Origin: an uncultured Hoeflea sp.
Lineage (GTDB): Bacteria > Pseudomonadota > Alphaproteobacteria > Rhizobiales > Rhizobiaceae
DNA: 64,000 bases
Assembly: GCF_947501405.1 (NCBI RefSeq)
Contig: NZ_CANMVK010000004.1
Location: 176,843 to 240,842, forward strand
Reading direction: 5' to 3'
Part shown: positions 31,557-45,169 of the stretch, in pieces
Numbering within the stretch: position 1 is the stretch's first letter
How the letters are laid out: each line of letters begins with the position of its first letter
Translations under genes and position numbers: made by a program
Notes under the pieces: generated by a model
What the model saw: the letters and a program-made list of their open reading frames with translations, nothing else
Database searches by the model: none
What the model was told of the DNA's origin: nothing

Positions 31557-32824
31557 ATGGAGCACAAACGGGTACAGCCACTGGCGCGTGACGCCATGGC
31601 CTATGTCCTGGCCGGCGGACGTGGCAGCCGGCTCAAGGAACTCACCGACCGACGCGCCAAACCTGCGGTTTATTTTGGCGGAAAGTCCCGCATCATCGAT
31701 TTCGCGCTGTCCAACGCGCTTAATTCCGGAATCCGCCGCATCGGGGTGGCGACCCAGTACAAGGCGCATTCGCTGATCCGGCACCTGCAGCGCGGATGGA
31801 ACTTCCTGCGTCCCGAGCGCAACGAGAGTTTCGACATTCTGCCCGCAAGCCAGCGCGTGTCCGAGACCCAATGGTACGACGGCACTGCCGACGCGGTGTT
31901 TCAAAACATCGACATTATCGAAAGCTACGATCCCAAATACATGGTCATTCTGGCCGGCGACCACATCTACAAGATGGACTATGAATTCATGCTGCAGCAG
32001 CATGTCAATTCCGGCGCCGATGTCACCGTCGGCTGCCTCGAGGTGCCGCGCATGGAAGCCACCGGTTTCGGCGTCATGCATGTCGACCACGATGACCGGA
32101 TCATCGCCTTTGTCGAAAAACCCGCCGATCCGCCTGCCATGCCCGACAAGCCGGACATGGCGCTGGCCTCCATGGGCATTTACGTCTTCAACACCGGTTT
32201 CCTGATGGATGAGCTCAGGCGCGACGCCGAAACGCCGGATTCCAGCCGCGACTTCGGCAAGGACATCATTCCCTACATCGTCAAAAACGGCAAAGCCGTG
32301 GCGCACCGCTTTGCCGACTCCTGCGTGCGCGAAACCCCGGAGCATGACGCCTATTGGCGCGATGTCGGCACGGTCGAGGCCTATTGGCAGGCCAATATCG
32401 ACCTGACAGACATCCTGCCCGATCTCGACCTTTACGACCGGTCCTGGCCGATCTGGACCTATGCCGAGATTCGCCCGCCGGCCAAATTCGTCCACAATGA
32501 GGATGGTCGCCGCGGTACGGCGATTTCATCCCTGGTGTCTGGCGACTGTATAATTTCGGGCGCCGAGCTGCACCGTTCGCTGATCTTCACCGGTGTCCTC
32601 TGCAGATCCTATTCCAAGCTCAATGAGGCCGTGGTGCTGCCCGAATGCGTGATTGGCCGCCACGCCAATCTTTCACGAGTAGTGCTTGATCGCGGTGTTA
32701 AAATCCCCGCCGGTCTGGTGGTTGGCCAGGATGCCGAACTCGACGCCAGCCGTTTTCACCGCACCGAAAACGGAATTTGCCTGATCACCCAGGAGATGCT
32801 TGATCGCGCGGGATTGATTTACGA

Positions 32825-32828
<4 letters not shown>
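31557..32828 (+). CDS. glgC: Glucose-1-phosphate adenylyltransferase (ADP-glucose pyrophosphorylase)
   Basis: GlgC makes ADP-glucose, the committed glycogen precursor, and is normally an allosteric tetramer. The 423-residue protein has [21 protein letters not shown] (N-terminal nucleotide site with the allosteric Arg region), [18 protein letters not shown], the FVEKP and SMGIYVFN glucose-1-phosphate segments, and a C-terminal left-handed beta-helix from about residue 300. The ATG at 31557 sits 6 bp after GGGAGGTGG, better than the in-frame GTG at 31551. Its end overlaps glgA by 4 bp (ATGA). Confidence 0.97.
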
Positions 32829-35900
<3,072 letters not shown>

Positions 35901-35901
<1 letters not shown>

Positions 35902-37880
35902 TGATGACACTGGACGATGCCGGCCTGCCGCCCAAGCTGGGCGCGAGCCTCACAACCACCGGCGCCCGCTTCGCTGTACGGGCACCGGGTGCGACAGATA
36001 TTAAAATCTGTCTGTTCGACGCCACCGATGCGGAGATCGCATTCCACTCCCTGAAGGCGCATCCGGACGGCCTGTTTTCCGGACTGGTTCCGGAGCTCAA
36101 ATCCGGCGCGCGCTACGGGCTGCGCGCCGATGGCCCCTGGGCGCCGGATCAGGGGCATCGTTTCGACCCGTCAAAACTGTTGGTCGATCCTTACGCCACC
36201 CGTCTCGACCGGCCGTTTGCCCATGATCCAAGGCACGCCATACTTGGCGAAGACACTGCCACACTGGTGCCCAAGGCCCTGCTCGAAGCACCGCTCCCCG
36301 CCCTTAATCCCGGCAGGCCGGTGTTTGATCCAGGCGGCCTGATCTACGAGATCCCGGTGCGCGCGTTCACCCTGTTGCATCCTGACATTCCCGAGGCGGA
36401 TCGCGGCACGCTGAAGGCGCTGGCTCATCCGGCCATCATCCAGCATCTGTGTGCGTTGCATGTCAGCGCAGTGGAACTGATGCCGATTGCCGCCTGGATC
36501 GACGAGCGCCATTTGCCGCCGCTGGGGCTCAGCAATGCCTGGGGCTACAATCCGGTGACAATGATGGCACTCGACCCCCGGCTGGCGCCCGGCGGCATTG
36601 CCGATCTGCGACAAGCGGTCGAGGCGCTGCACGCAGCCGGAATCGGCGTTATCCTCGATGTGGTGTTCAATCACACCGGCGAAAGCGACGCGCAAGGACC
36701 GACCCTGTCGCTGCGCGGGCTCGGCAACGCGGTTTACTACCGGCATGATGAGGACAATCCAGGCCAGCTTGTCAACGACACCGGCTGCGGCAATACCCTT
36801 GCCTGCGACCGCCGGGAAGTTCAGGAACTGGTGCTGGCCTCCATGCGCCATTTCGTAACCCAGGCCGGCATTGACGGATTCCGCTTCGATCTGGCGCCCG
36901 TTCTCGGTCGCGAACCAGACGGGTTTTCCGCCAACGCCAAACTACTGCAGGCGATCGTCGACGACCCGGTGCTTCATGACCGGATCCTGATCGCCGAACC
37001 ATGGGATATCGGCCCCGGCGGCTATCAACTGGGCAATTTTGGCCCGCCCTGGCTCGAATGGAATGACAAGGCGCGCGACGACATCCGCCGTTTCTGGCGA
37101 GGCGACCCATGCACAACCGGTGCCTTGGCGACCCGGCTGTCAGGCTCTTCCGATTTGTTCCGCCGTGATGGCGTGGCGCAAAGCCGCAGCGTCAATTTCG
37201 TCGCAGCGCACGACGGATTCCCGCTGGGCGATCTTGTGGCCTACGCCCATAAACACAATCAGGCCAATGGCGAGGACAATCGTGACGGCCATGATGCCAA
37301 TCATTCGTGGAATCACGGCATCGAGGGCCAAAGCGGCAATCCGGACATCCAGGTCCGGCGCGAAGCCGATGCGCGGGCGCTGCTCGCCACCTTGTTTGCA
37401 AGCCGCGGCGCCATCCTGCTGACCGCCGGCGACGAATTCGGCCACAGCCAGGGCGGCAACAACAATGCCTATGCCCAGGACAATGAAACCACCTGGCGGG
37501 ACTGGAGCAATCTCAATCAGGACCGGTTGGCCTATGCCCGCACCTGGGCGAAGCTCAGGGCGCAATCCGATCTGCTGCGCCGGCTCGCATTTCTCGAAGA
37601 TGCGGACGGATCAGAGCGCCCCGATCAGGTCGCCTGGCTCACCTCGGAGGGACGGGCCATGACGCCTGGCGATTGGGAGGCCCCCGACCGCTGCACTTTC
37701 ATCATGGTTCTCGGTCCACCAGGCGGCAGGCTGGCAGTTGCCTTCAACCGCGGCACGGACGCAATCCCGGTTGCACTGCCCGAAACCTCCGGCGTCTGGC
37801 GCTCCATGGAGCCCGGCACAAAGACCGATGACGTTGCGCTGGAGCGGTCCGTTACGGCCTGGCAGGAATGCACGGACTGA
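35901..37880 (+). CDS. glgX: Glycogen debranching enzyme
   Basis: GlgX hydrolyses alpha-1,6 branches left after GlgP trimming. The 659-residue GH13_11 protein has an N-terminal CBM48 domain (about 10-110), YEIPVRAFTLLHPDIPE, LDVVFNHTGE, the nucleophile segment GIDGFRFDLAPVLGR, the acid RILIAEPWDIGPGGYQLGNF and the stabiliser FVAAHDGFPLGDLV. QGGNNNAYAQDNETTW is typical of debranching enzymes. It closes the glgP-glgB-glgC-glgA-pgm-glgX operon and converges with the gene at 37902, leaving 21 bp between. Confidence 0.95.
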
Positions 37881-37901
37881 TCGCCAGAGGAGCGCAGGAA
37901 A

Positions 37902-38381
37902 CTACGCGGAGGCCTTGCCCGCCGCCCGCAGGCGTTTCTCGAATGTAGTCCTGGCCTTGGCGTAGGCGGAATCGACCAGCGGAATGCAGCGACGCCAAGT
38001 CTCGAGGCTGGGCGAGACAATCGCGATCCAGCTCATCCAGCCATAGACCGGATGCGGCATGATCTGGTCCAGCGCGGTGAAATCCCATGGGCCTTCAATG
38101 GTTCCGCCCTTGCCCGGCCGCTTTGGCGGCGGTCCGAACAACGCCTCGAAATCGGGTCTTGCGGTCCCGATATTCAGACGCCAGACGTCCTCGCGATCGA
38201 GCCCGGAGGCACGGTCATTGTCACCGTCCTTCTCCTTGATGGTCAGAAAATAGGTACCGCGCGCAAATACGCCACCGGGATTGTAGAAACACGAGGTTTC
38301 GCCCCAGGCGCGGTGTACCTCCACACCATCGAGCGCGGCGGCATGGGCGACAACCCGCGCGGGATCAATACTGTGTGACAT
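37902..38381 (-). CDS. DUF6194-like conserved protein
   Basis: This 159-residue soluble protein resembles DUF6194 (GVEVHRAWGETSCFYNPGGVFARGTYFLTIKEKDG, then DREDVWRLNIGTARPDFEALFG). The C-terminal MPHPVYGWMSWIAIVSPSLETW segment is also consistent with that family. No catalytic motif, signal peptide or membrane segment is visible and the function is unknown. It is a single leftward gene between the glycogen operon and a MaoC gene. The family name is from memory and should be treated as provisional. Confidence 0.65.
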   Translation of the reverse strand: MSHSIDPARVVAHAAALDGVEVHRAWGETSCFYNPGGVFARGTYFLTIKEKDGDNDRASGLDREDVWRLNIGTARPDFEALFGPPPKRPGKGGTIEGPWDFTALDQIMPHPVYGWMSWIAIVSPSLETWRRCIPLVDSAYAKARTTFEKRLRAAGKASA

Positions 38382-38537
38382 TCATTTCAGTCCTTCCGGT
38401 TTGACTGGCCGTTACGCTGGCACGATCAGGAATCGCTGTCAGCACCCGCTAAAAACACAACTGACAGATTTAGGCGGTGATTTCCGCGGCTGACCGGACT
38501 AGATAGGGGGGCCGAAACACTTTCATCGGAGGACGCA

Positions 38538-39026
38538 GTGCCCAGGGAAATTTCGATCGCGGATGTTATGGGTCTGGTCGGTCAGGAGCTGGGCGTCTCG
38601 CAATGGATCGATGTGCCGCAATCGCGCATCGACGCATTTGCCGACGCCACCGATGATCATCAGTTTATCCATATCGACCCGGTCCGGGCAGCGGAGACCC
38701 CGTTCGGCGGCACCATCGCCCACGGATTTTTGTCGCTGTCGCTGCTCTCGGCGATGCATGCGGAGGCCGTACCGATCATGCGCGAGCCCAATATCGGCAT
38801 CAATTACGGCTTCAACAAATTGCGCTTCATGGCGCCGGTGCCTTCCGGCAGCCGGGTGCGCGGCCGCTTCGTTCTCCAGGAAGCAAGGCTCCGTGCGCCG
38901 GGCATCATAATGACCACCTTCAATGTCACCGTGGAAATCGACGGCGTCAAAAAGCCCGCTCTGATGGCCACCTGGCTGACGGTAACCCAGTTCGACCCCA
39001 AGGACGTACCGGCCTTGGTCTCCTAG
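38538..39026 (+). CDS. MaoC-family (R)-specific enoyl-CoA hydratase-like dehydratase
   Basis: This 162-residue hot-dog-fold protein contains the hydratase-2 motif region DATDDHQFIHIDPVRAAETPFGGTIAHGF (about 37-65), with the catalytic Asp42 and His47 in the typical D-x4-H pattern. Family members hydrate enoyl-CoA esters, for example in fatty-acid or polyhydroxyalkanoate metabolism, and include NodN-like proteins. The start is GTG at 38538, well placed after GGAGGA at 38526-38531. It is single-gene and convergent with soxG. The exact substrate is not determined by the sequence. Confidence 0.85.
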   Translation: MPREISIADVMGLVGQELGVSQWIDVPQSRIDAFADATDDHQFIHIDPVRAAETPFGGTIAHGFLSLSLLSAMHAEAVPIMREPNIGINYGFNKLRFMAPVPSGSRVRGRFVLQEARLRAPGIIMTTFNVTVEIDGVKKPALMATWLTVTQFDPKDVPALVS

Positions 39027-39046
39027 CTCGGGCGCCCTAGCCCTGC

Positions 39047-39622
39047 TCAGGCCAGGCAGTCCCGGGCGGCGTCCGACAAAAACGTGAAGGCATAATCCGA
39101 GAACGAGCGCCAGCACTCCACCCGGTACTCGCTTTCGCCGCTTCGATAGATCACCACTTCAATCTTGCCCATCACTGTCCGGCTTGCCGCACCGACCGGA
39201 AACGCGGATTCGCGAAGATCCTGCGGGCATCCGGCCTCCAGCGTCGCCCGCGCGCCGGTGCCCGCCACCAGGATGGCAGTGTTGCGGTGAGAGACATCGA
39301 CGGCGGAATGAAGCGCCCTGACCTTCTTGAGATCGGCCATCGGATCGCCGCTCTCGTCAATGAGCAGCCATTCGTCCGGCCCGAGCCAAAGCGCCAGACG
39401 ACCCTTGGCGTTGGCGGAAGAGGTTTTTGGCTTTAGCGGTAGATCGAGACCGAGCGCCTTTGACAGTGTTTTCGCATCAACCGGATTGGCACGGAGAGAA
39501 ACACGGGCCGCCGGCTTGGCCGGCGTCAACGAAACGCCCGCCGCGCCGCTGATGCGGCCCAAAAGCGGCTCGACACGGATGGCTTCGGCGGCGGCCTGGG
39601 CGCGCTGTGCGGATTTAGCCAT
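39047..39622 (-). CDS. soxG: Sarcosine oxidase gamma subunit
   Basis: SoxG is the small, GcvT-N-like subunit of heterotetrameric sarcosine oxidase, which demethylates sarcosine to glycine, transferring the methyl carbon to tetrahydrofolate and producing hydrogen peroxide. The 191-residue protein has the family features RLALWLGPDEWLLI, LHSAVDVSHRNTAILVAGTGARATLEAGCPQDL and a C-terminal VECWRSFSDYAFTFLSDAA. It overlaps soxA by 8 bp at the end of the soxB-cupin-soxD-soxA-soxG operon. Confidence 0.92.
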   Translation of the reverse strand: MAKSAQRAQAAAEAIRVEPLLGRISGAAGVSLTPAKPAARVSLRANPVDAKTLSKALGLDLPLKPKTSSANAKGRLALWLGPDEWLLIDESGDPMADLKKVRALHSAVDVSHRNTAILVAGTGARATLEAGCPQDLRESAFPVGAASRTVMGKIEVVIYRSGESEYRVECWRSFSDYAFTFLSDAARDCLA

Positions 39623-42611
39623 TCAGACGCACTCCCTCTTTGTCGATAAACACGGTGTCGGAGATTTCCACCTCGATGGTGCGATCAGGCATTGGCACGT
39701 AAAGCGTCTTGCCCTTGAGCGCGCGGCCATCGGCAACCAACCCCATGGCGATGGAACGGCCGCAATTCTCCGACCAGTAAGACGACGTCACATGCCCGAT
39801 CATGGTCATCGGCACGCTCTGGTTCGGATCGGCGACGATTTGCGCTCCTTCCTCAAGCACCATCTTCGCATCCCTGGTCAGAAGCCCGACCAGTTGCTTG
39901 CGGCCCGGCGCCACCAGATCGGGTCGCTTCATGCCGCGAATGCCGACGAAATCCGGCTTCTTCTTGGCCACCGCCCAGTTGAGGCCTGCATCATCGGGTG
40001 TCACCGTACCGTCGGTGTCCTGACCGACGATGATGTAGCCCTTCTCGGCGCGCAGCACATGCATGGTTTCGGTGCCGTAGGCGCAGGCGCCCAGCGGTTC
40101 GGCGCGGGACCACAGTGCTTCCCAAATCGACGCACCGTAATCGGCCGGCACGTTGATCTCGTAGCCGGCTTCGCCGGTAAACGACATCCGGAACAGCCGG
40201 GTCGGCACGCCGCAAATCCGGCCCTCGCGCACACTCATATGCGGCATGGCCTCGTTGGATAGGTCGATATCTTCCACAAGCGGCGCGATGATCTCGCGCG
40301 CCTTCGGGCCCTGCACGGCAATCACCGCCCATTGTTCGGTGGTCGAGGTCAGCCACACCTTGAGGTCGGGGAATTCGGTTTGCAGATAATCTTCCATGTG
40401 GTGCATCACCCGCGGCGCCCCGCCGGTTGTCGTGGTCACGTGGAACCGATCCTCGGCCAGTCGCCCGACCACACCATCATCATAGATAAAGCCGTCTTCG
40501 CGCAGCATGATGCCGTATTTGCAGCGTCCGGGCTGAAGCTTGTCCCAGCCATTGGTGTACATCAGATTGAGGAACTGCGCCGCATCGGGTCCCACCACCT
40601 CGATCTTACCCAGCGTCGAGGCATCGAACATGCCCGCCGCAGCACGCACTGTCCGGCATTCGCGGTTGACCGCATCGTGCATGTCCTCGCCGGCGCGCGG
40701 ATAGTACCACGCGCGCTTCCACTGGCCGACATCCTCGAACACCGCGCCATGCGCAACTTCCCAATCATGGACCGGTGTCTTGCGCGCCGGGTCGAACAGC
40801 GGCCCGCGCGAATGGTTCACGATCGCGCCGAAGGTCACCGGCGTGTAGGGCGAACGAAAGGTCGTGAGCCCCACCTGCGGTATCGGCTTGTCCAGCATCT
40901 CGGCGGCAATCGCCAGGCCGTGAATGTTCGAGGTTTTGCCCTGATCGGTGGCCATGCCGTTGGTGGTGAAGCGTTTGACATGCTCAATCGAATGCATGCC
41001 CTCGCGCACCGCCAGCCGGATGTCCTTGGCCGTCACGTCGTTCTGGAAATCGACAAAGGCCTTGACCGTGGTGTCCGGTCCCGCACCGGCTGCCGATCCC
41101 TTCATGCCACCCGTCCAGGATGTCCTGGTCTCCGCCTCGGGCGCGGTCCAGGCGGATTTCGCCTTGCGGCCTGTGGCGAGAGCGGCCTCGTGGCCTGCCC
41201 GGGCAGCGTCGGCGATGGCCTCGCCCAGCTCATCGTCGCCGTTGCAAGCCCCGACACTGACGCAATCCTGAACATTGCGGCCCGGCAAGAACCGCTCGCT
41301 GGCCTCGTCCCAGACCACCTTGCCGCGCGATTGCGAATACATGTGAACCGACGGCGTCCAGCCCGCCGACATGATCAGCGCGTCAATCGCTATATCGCGG
41401 GTAGATCCACCAGAGGCCTTGCCGACCTTCATCGATCTGACCCGCAACGAGCCGGAAGTGTCGAGCACCGCGTGACCGGCAAGCACCTCGATGCCGAGCT
41501 CCTTGGCCCACGCCACCAACGCCGGATCCGGGTCCGGCCGCACATCGACAATCGCCGGAACCGAGACACCGGCCCGCTTGAGATCAAAGGCGGCGTTCCA
41601 GGCCGAATCGCAGGCCGTGTAGACGCCGACCTTGGCGCCGACCGCGACGCCGAAATGATTGAGGAAGGTTCGCGCCGCGGACGCCAGCATGATGCCCGGC
41701 CGGTCGTTGTTGGCGAAAACCATATGCCGCTCGATTGCGCCGGTGGCGATCACCACCCGCCCGGCCCGCACCTGCCAGAGCCGTTCACGCGGCAGCGCCG
41801 GATCCGGTCTGTCCAGATGCTCGGTCACCCGCTCGACAAGCCCGACATGGTTTTGCGCCTGATAGCCAAACGCTGTGGTCCGGGTCAGCACCCGCACATT
41901 GTCCATGCCGCGCAGTTCGGCAGTCGCAGCCTGCGCCCAGTCCCAGCCCGGCATGCCATCGACTTCGGCGTCGGTTTCATGGTGAAACGCGCCACCAAGC
42001 TCCGGCTGCTCGTCACACAGAACCACATCCGCGCCCGCATGGGCTGCGGCCAGCGCCCCTGCGAGGCCGGTCGCTCCGCCGCCAATCACCAGCACGTCGC
42101 AATGGACGTTATGGTTGGAGTAATGATCGGGATCAGGCTCCTTGGGTGCAACGCCAAGGCCGGCGGCAGCACGGATCACCGGCTCATAGACCCGCTTCCA
42201 CGCAGCCTTCGGCCACATGAAGGTCTTGTAGTAAAACCCGGCGGCAAAAAACGGCGATGCCAGATTGTTCAGACCGCCGACATCGAAGCTCAGCGACGGC
42301 CAGCGATTTTGCGAATTGGCCTGCAGCCCGTCAAACACCTCCTGCACCGTGGCCCGCACATTCGGCGTGCGCCGCGCTGCGTCCCGACCCACATCCATCA
42401 GCGCATTGGGCTCTTCCGGACCCGCCGAGAGTATGCCGCGCGGCCGGTGATACTTGAACGACCGCCCGGTCAGGTGGATGCCATTGGCAATCAGCGCCGA
42501 GGCCAGCGTATCGCCCTCAATTGCCGACAGCGCCTTGCCGTCAAAGGTGAAGCGCACGGTCTTGGCAGGCGTCAGCCGGCCCTTGCCCTTGATCCGGTTG
42601 GCCCCGCTCAT
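39615..42611 (-). CDS. soxA: Sarcosine oxidase alpha subunit
   Basis: The 998-residue alpha subunit binds NAD and the flavin at the alpha-beta interface and carries the folate-linked half of the reaction. An N-terminal ferredoxin-like region (FDGKALSAIEGDTLASALIANG) is followed by the dinucleotide-binding DVLVIGGGATGLAGALAAAHAGADVV near residue 173. The C-terminal half is a GcvT-like aminomethyltransferase domain (MFDASTLGKIEVVGPDAAQFLNLMYTN onward) ending with the GcvT_C barrel. It overlaps both neighbours (4 bp with soxD, 8 bp with soxG). The long open frame antisense to it is a codon-bias shadow. Confidence 0.96.
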   Translation of the reverse strand: MSGANRIKGKGRLTPAKTVRFTFDGKALSAIEGDTLASALIANGIHLTGRSFKYHRPRGILSAGPEEPNALMDVGRDAARRTPNVRATVQEVFDGLQANSQNRWPSLSFDVGGLNNLASPFFAAGFYYKTFMWPKAAWKRVYEPVIRAAAGLGVAPKEPDPDHYSNHNVHCDVLVIGGGATGLAGALAAAHAGADVVLCDEQPELGGAFHHETDAEVDGMPGWDWAQAATAELRGMDNVRVLTRTTAFGYQAQNHVGLVERVTEHLDRPDPALPRERLWQVRAGRVVIATGAIERHMVFANNDRPGIMLASAARTFLNHFGVAVGAKVGVYTACDSAWNAAFDLKRAGVSVPAIVDVRPDPDPALVAWAKELGIEVLAGHAVLDTSGSLRVRSMKVGKASGGSTRDIAIDALIMSAGWTPSVHMYSQSRGKVVWDEASERFLPGRNVQDCVSVGACNGDDELGEAIADAARAGHEAALATGRKAKSAWTAPEAETRTSWTGGMKGSAAGAGPDTTVKAFVDFQNDVTAKDIRLAVREGMHSIEHVKRFTTNGMATDQGKTSNIHGLAIAAEMLDKPIPQVGLTTFRSPYTPVTFGAIVNHSRGPLFDPARKTPVHDWEVAHGAVFEDVGQWKRAWYYPRAGEDMHDAVNRECRTVRAAAGMFDASTLGKIEVVGPDAAQFLNLMYTNGWDKLQPGRCKYGIMLREDGFIYDDGVVGRLAEDRFHVTTTTGGAPRVMHHMEDYLQTEFPDLKVWLTSTTEQWAVIAVQGPKAREIIAPLVEDIDLSNEAMPHMSVREGRICGVPTRLFRMSFTGEAGYEINVPADYGASIWEALWSRAEPLGACAYGTETMHVLRAEKGYIIVGQDTDGTVTPDDAGLNWAVAKKKPDFVGIRGMKRPDLVAPGRKQLVGLLTRDAKMVLEEGAQIVADPNQSVPMTMIGHVTSSYWSENCGRSIAMGLVADGRALKGKTLYVPMPDRTIEVEISDTVFIDKEGVRLNG

Positions 42612-42931
42612 GGCCTTGCTCCCGTCAGCCGAACCAGGCCGTCTTCACCGCGCTCGACCTCGACCCGCGGCTCTCCGGCCTTGTAGGTAGTCACGAAACG
42701 GTCACTCACCGTATCGCGCACCGCATTGAAAAACCGTGCGCAGCCATGGATGTGCCGCCAGCGCTCATAGGTGACGCCCTTCGGATTGTCGCGGATGAAA
42801 AAGAACTTCTCGAAATCCTCGTCGCTGATTTCGGCAATGTTCTTCGGGCGCTCAATATGCGCCTCGCCGGCATTGCGGAATTCGAGCTCGGGCCGCTCTT
42901 CTTCGCAGTAGGGACAATGGATCAGAAGCAT
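42608..42931 (-). CDS. soxD: Sarcosine oxidase delta subunit
   Basis: SoxD is the small zinc-binding subunit of heterotetrameric sarcosine oxidase. The 107-residue protein starts MLLIHCPYCEEERPELEF with two of the zinc Cys ligands, followed by the family hallmarks FFIRDNPKGVTYERWRHIHGCARFFNAVRDTVSD. It overlaps soxA by 4 bp and lies 14 bp after the cupin gene. Its size matches the family norm of about 90-115 residues. Confidence 0.95.
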   Translation of the reverse strand: MLLIHCPYCEEERPELEFRNAGEAHIERPKNIAEISDEDFEKFFFIRDNPKGVTYERWRHIHGCARFFNAVRDTVSDRFVTTYKAGEPRVEVERGEDGLVRLTGARP

Positions 42932-42945
42932 CGCTTGGTCCTTGG

Positions 42946-43311
42946 TCAGATCTTGGTCTTGATCACGGCGGTTTCGGGATCGCCGGTGTTGGGCGTACCG
43001 GCCGGCTCGATGATAATGAGATGGGTCTCTTCCTCAGCGCGCGGGCAATGCTCCACGCCTTTGGGCACCACATACATTTCGCCCGGTCCGAGCACGACAT
43101 CGCCCTCGCGCATCTGGATCGTCAGACGGCCCGATAGCACGAAGAACAGATCATCCGTGTCGGGATGGGAATGCCAGTTGAACTCGCCCTTGACCTTGAC
43201 CGCCATGACATCGTGGCCGTTGAAACCGGCGACGATCTTCGGCGACCAGTAGTCGTCGAAAGTGGCCAGTTTATCGGCAAGATTGACCGGTTTCAGATCC
43301 ATCGCCGTCAT
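42946..43311 (-). CDS. Cupin-domain protein within the sarcosine oxidase operon
   Basis: This 121-residue single-cupin protein has the first cupin motif in GEFNWHSHPDTDDLFFVLSGRL (two His and a Glu/Asp-type ligand set) and the second motif in VLGPGEMYVVPKGVEHCPRAEE. A metal site is therefore likely. It is 1 bp after soxB and 14 bp before soxD, so it is translated from the sox mRNA. Its role is unknown; possibilities are regulation, metabolite sensing or an accessory dioxygenase-like activity. Cupins of this kind are commonly near amine-metabolism genes, but this place between soxB and soxD is not the standard soxBDAG order. Confidence 0.85.
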   Translation of the reverse strand: MTAMDLKPVNLADKLATFDDYWSPKIVAGFNGHDVMAVKVKGEFNWHSHPDTDDLFFVLSGRLTIQMREGDVVLGPGEMYVVPKGVEHCPRAEEETHLIIIEPAGTPNTGDPETAVIKTKI

Positions 43312-43312
43312 C

Positions 43313-44566
43313 TCAGTGCGCCACGGCGGCGGCCGCCGCTTCGTCGATCAACCGCCCGGTCTGGAACCGGTCAAGCGTGAACGGGGCGTTGATCCTGTGC
43401 GGCTCGTCACGGGCAATCGTGTGCGCGAACACATGCGCCGAACCCGGCGTGGCCTTGAAGCCGCCGGTGCCCCAGCCGCAATTGACGTAAAGCCCCTTGA
43501 TCGGCGTCTTCGAAAGAATCGGCGACCGATCCGGCGTCACATCGACAATGCCGCCCCAGGAGCGCAGCATTTTCATGCGGGTAAACATCGGAAACATTTC
43601 GCAGATGGCGTCGAGCGTATGGCTCAAAATGTGCAATCCGCCGGTTTGGGAATAGGAAGTGTACTGGTCGGTGCCCGCGCCAATCACCAGTTCACCCTTG
43701 TCCGACTGGGAAATATAGGCGTGCACGGTGTTTGACATCACCACGCAAGGGAACACCGGCTTGACCGGTTCGGAGACCAGCGCCTGCAAGGGATAGCTTT
43801 CGAGCGGCATCCGCACACCCGCCATCTCCATGATTACCGAGGTGTGGCCGGCGGCGACCACACCCACTTTCCTTGCGCCTATAAAGCCGCGGCTGGTGTC
43901 TACGCCCGACACTGACCCGTCATCGCCGCGCTGCACGCCGGTGACTTCACAGTTCTGGATGATGTGCACACCCATGGCCGCCGCCGCCCGGGCATATCCC
44001 CAGGCCACCGCATCGTGGCGGGCGGTGCCGCCGCGGCGCTGCAGAGCAGCACCCATCACCGGATAGCGCGCCGATTGCAGGATGTTGAGCGGCGGGCAAT
44101 AGGCCTTGGCCTGCTCCGGTGTCAGCCACTCATTGTCAACGCCGTTAAGCCGGTTGGCATGCACATGCCGCTTGGCCACCTGCACGTCATGCACATTGTG
44201 CGACAGCATCATCACACCGCGCGCCGAATACATCACATTGTAGTTGAGATCCTGCGACAGCCCGTCCCACAGCTTGAGCGCATGGTCATAAAGGCCCGCG
44301 CTCTCGTCATAGAGATAGTTGGAACGGATGATGGTGGTGTTGCGGCCGGTATTGCCGCCGCCCAGCCAGCCCTTTTCGATCACCGCGATATTGGTGATGC
44401 CATGTTCCTTGGCGAGATAATAGGCCGTGCCCAGACCATGGCCGCCGGCGCCAACGATGATAACATCATAGTCCTTGCGCGGCTCGGGCGAGGTCCATTG
44501 CTCCGGCCAGCCCTTGTGGCCGCGCATCGCCTCGCGGGCAACGGCAAAAGCGGAGTATTTGCGCAT
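43313..44566 (-). CDS. soxB: Sarcosine oxidase beta subunit
   Basis: SoxB contains FAD and covalent FMN and oxidises sarcosine. The 417-residue protein begins [24 protein letters not shown], the usual N-terminus, then [25 protein letters not shown] (FAD fold) and the [24 protein letters not shown] stretch typical of the family. The C-terminal half has [14 protein letters not shown] and [15 protein letters not shown]. The ATG at 44564-44566 matches the known start. The frame remains open for 32 codons upstream but without similarity. It heads the sox operon. Confidence 0.95.
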   Translation of the reverse strand: MRKYSAFAVAREAMRGHKGWPEQWTSPEPRKDYDVIIVGAGGHGLGTAYYLAKEHGITNIAVIEKGWLGGGNTGRNTTIIRSNYLYDESAGLYDHALKLWDGLSQDLNYNVMYSARGVMMLSHNVHDVQVAKRHVHANRLNGVDNEWLTPEQAKAYCPPLNILQSARYPVMGAALQRRGGTARHDAVAWGYARAAAAMGVHIIQNCEVTGVQRGDDGSVSGVDTSRGFIGARKVGVVAAGHTSVIMEMAGVRMPLESYPLQALVSEPVKPVFPCVVMSNTVHAYISQSDKGELVIGAGTDQYTSYSQTGGLHILSHTLDAICEMFPMFTRMKMLRSWGGIVDVTPDRSPILSKTPIKGLYVNCGWGTGGFKATPGSAHVFAHTIARDEPHRINAPFTLDRFQTGRLIDEAAAAAVAH

Positions 44567-44899
44567 GGCGGTCTGGCTCCAGATGGTTCCGGTGTACGTG
44601 CCGGCAAGCAAGAGCAAATTCGCGTGCCCCGCATCGGCTGTTTTGCGACGCTTTGTCGGCAATCAACGTCGCGACCGGTTTGTGCCGCGCATCGCGATCC
44701 TCCGGGCGCGCCTGATTGCCGCCATGCACATGAAAAATACGCCGCGTCGAGGCTTGTCAAGCGGCGTGAGGACTGGACTTGCGTACGGGAAACTGGTATT
44801 TGCGCTCTCAATCGTAACGCCCTTGGCCGAACGAACGAGAATTGTTTGTTCATGAAGGGTTGCTTCAGCCAACCGATAACTCGAAGGAACGGGATCAAA
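44567..44899. other. Divergent intergenic region between soxB and rpsU
   Basis: This 333-bp region must hold the promoters of the sox operon (leftward) and rpsU (rightward). No hairpin terminator, riboswitch fold or clear operator was recognised. Codons 44852-44899 are in frame with rpsU (start ATG at 44852), but they do not resemble S21. Confidence 0.5.
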
Positions 44900-45127
44900 G
44901 TGCAGGTACTTGTCCGCGATAACAATGTCGATCAGGCGCTCCGCGCGCTCAAGAAGAAAATGCAGCGTGAAGGCATTTTCCGTGAAATGAAGATGCGCGA
45001 TTTTTACGAGAAGCCGTCGCAGAAGCGTGCGCGGGAAAAGGCGGAAGCCGTCCGTCGCGTCCGCAAGCTGGCGCGTAAGCGCGCTCAGCGCGAAGGTCTC
45101 ATCGGCGGCGGTCGGCCGTCGCGCTGA
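44900..45127 (+). CDS. rpsU: 30S ribosomal protein S21
   Basis: S21 is a small, very basic protein of the 30S subunit that helps initiation. The 75-residue sequence [20 protein letters not shown], then [23 protein letters not shown] and the Arg/Lys-rich C-terminus match alphaproteobacterial S21. The start is GTG at 44900, preceded by GAAGGAACG; the in-frame ATG at 44852 would add 16 unrelated residues. A rho-independent terminator follows at 45170. Confidence 0.95.
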   Translation: MQVLVRDNNVDQALRALKKKMQREGIFREMKMRDFYEKPSQKRAREKAEAVRRVRKLARKRAQREGLIGGGRPSR

Positions 45128-45169
45128 TTGATCAGCTTTTTGGCCCTGCCGGGCCTGCAGGAATTTGAG

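Noticed and set aside
40332-42686. 784-codon open frame antisense to soxA
   Set aside because: High-GC codon bias in the true gene leaves long open antisense frames. The translated product has no recognisable domain, while the soxA reading matches its family along its full length.
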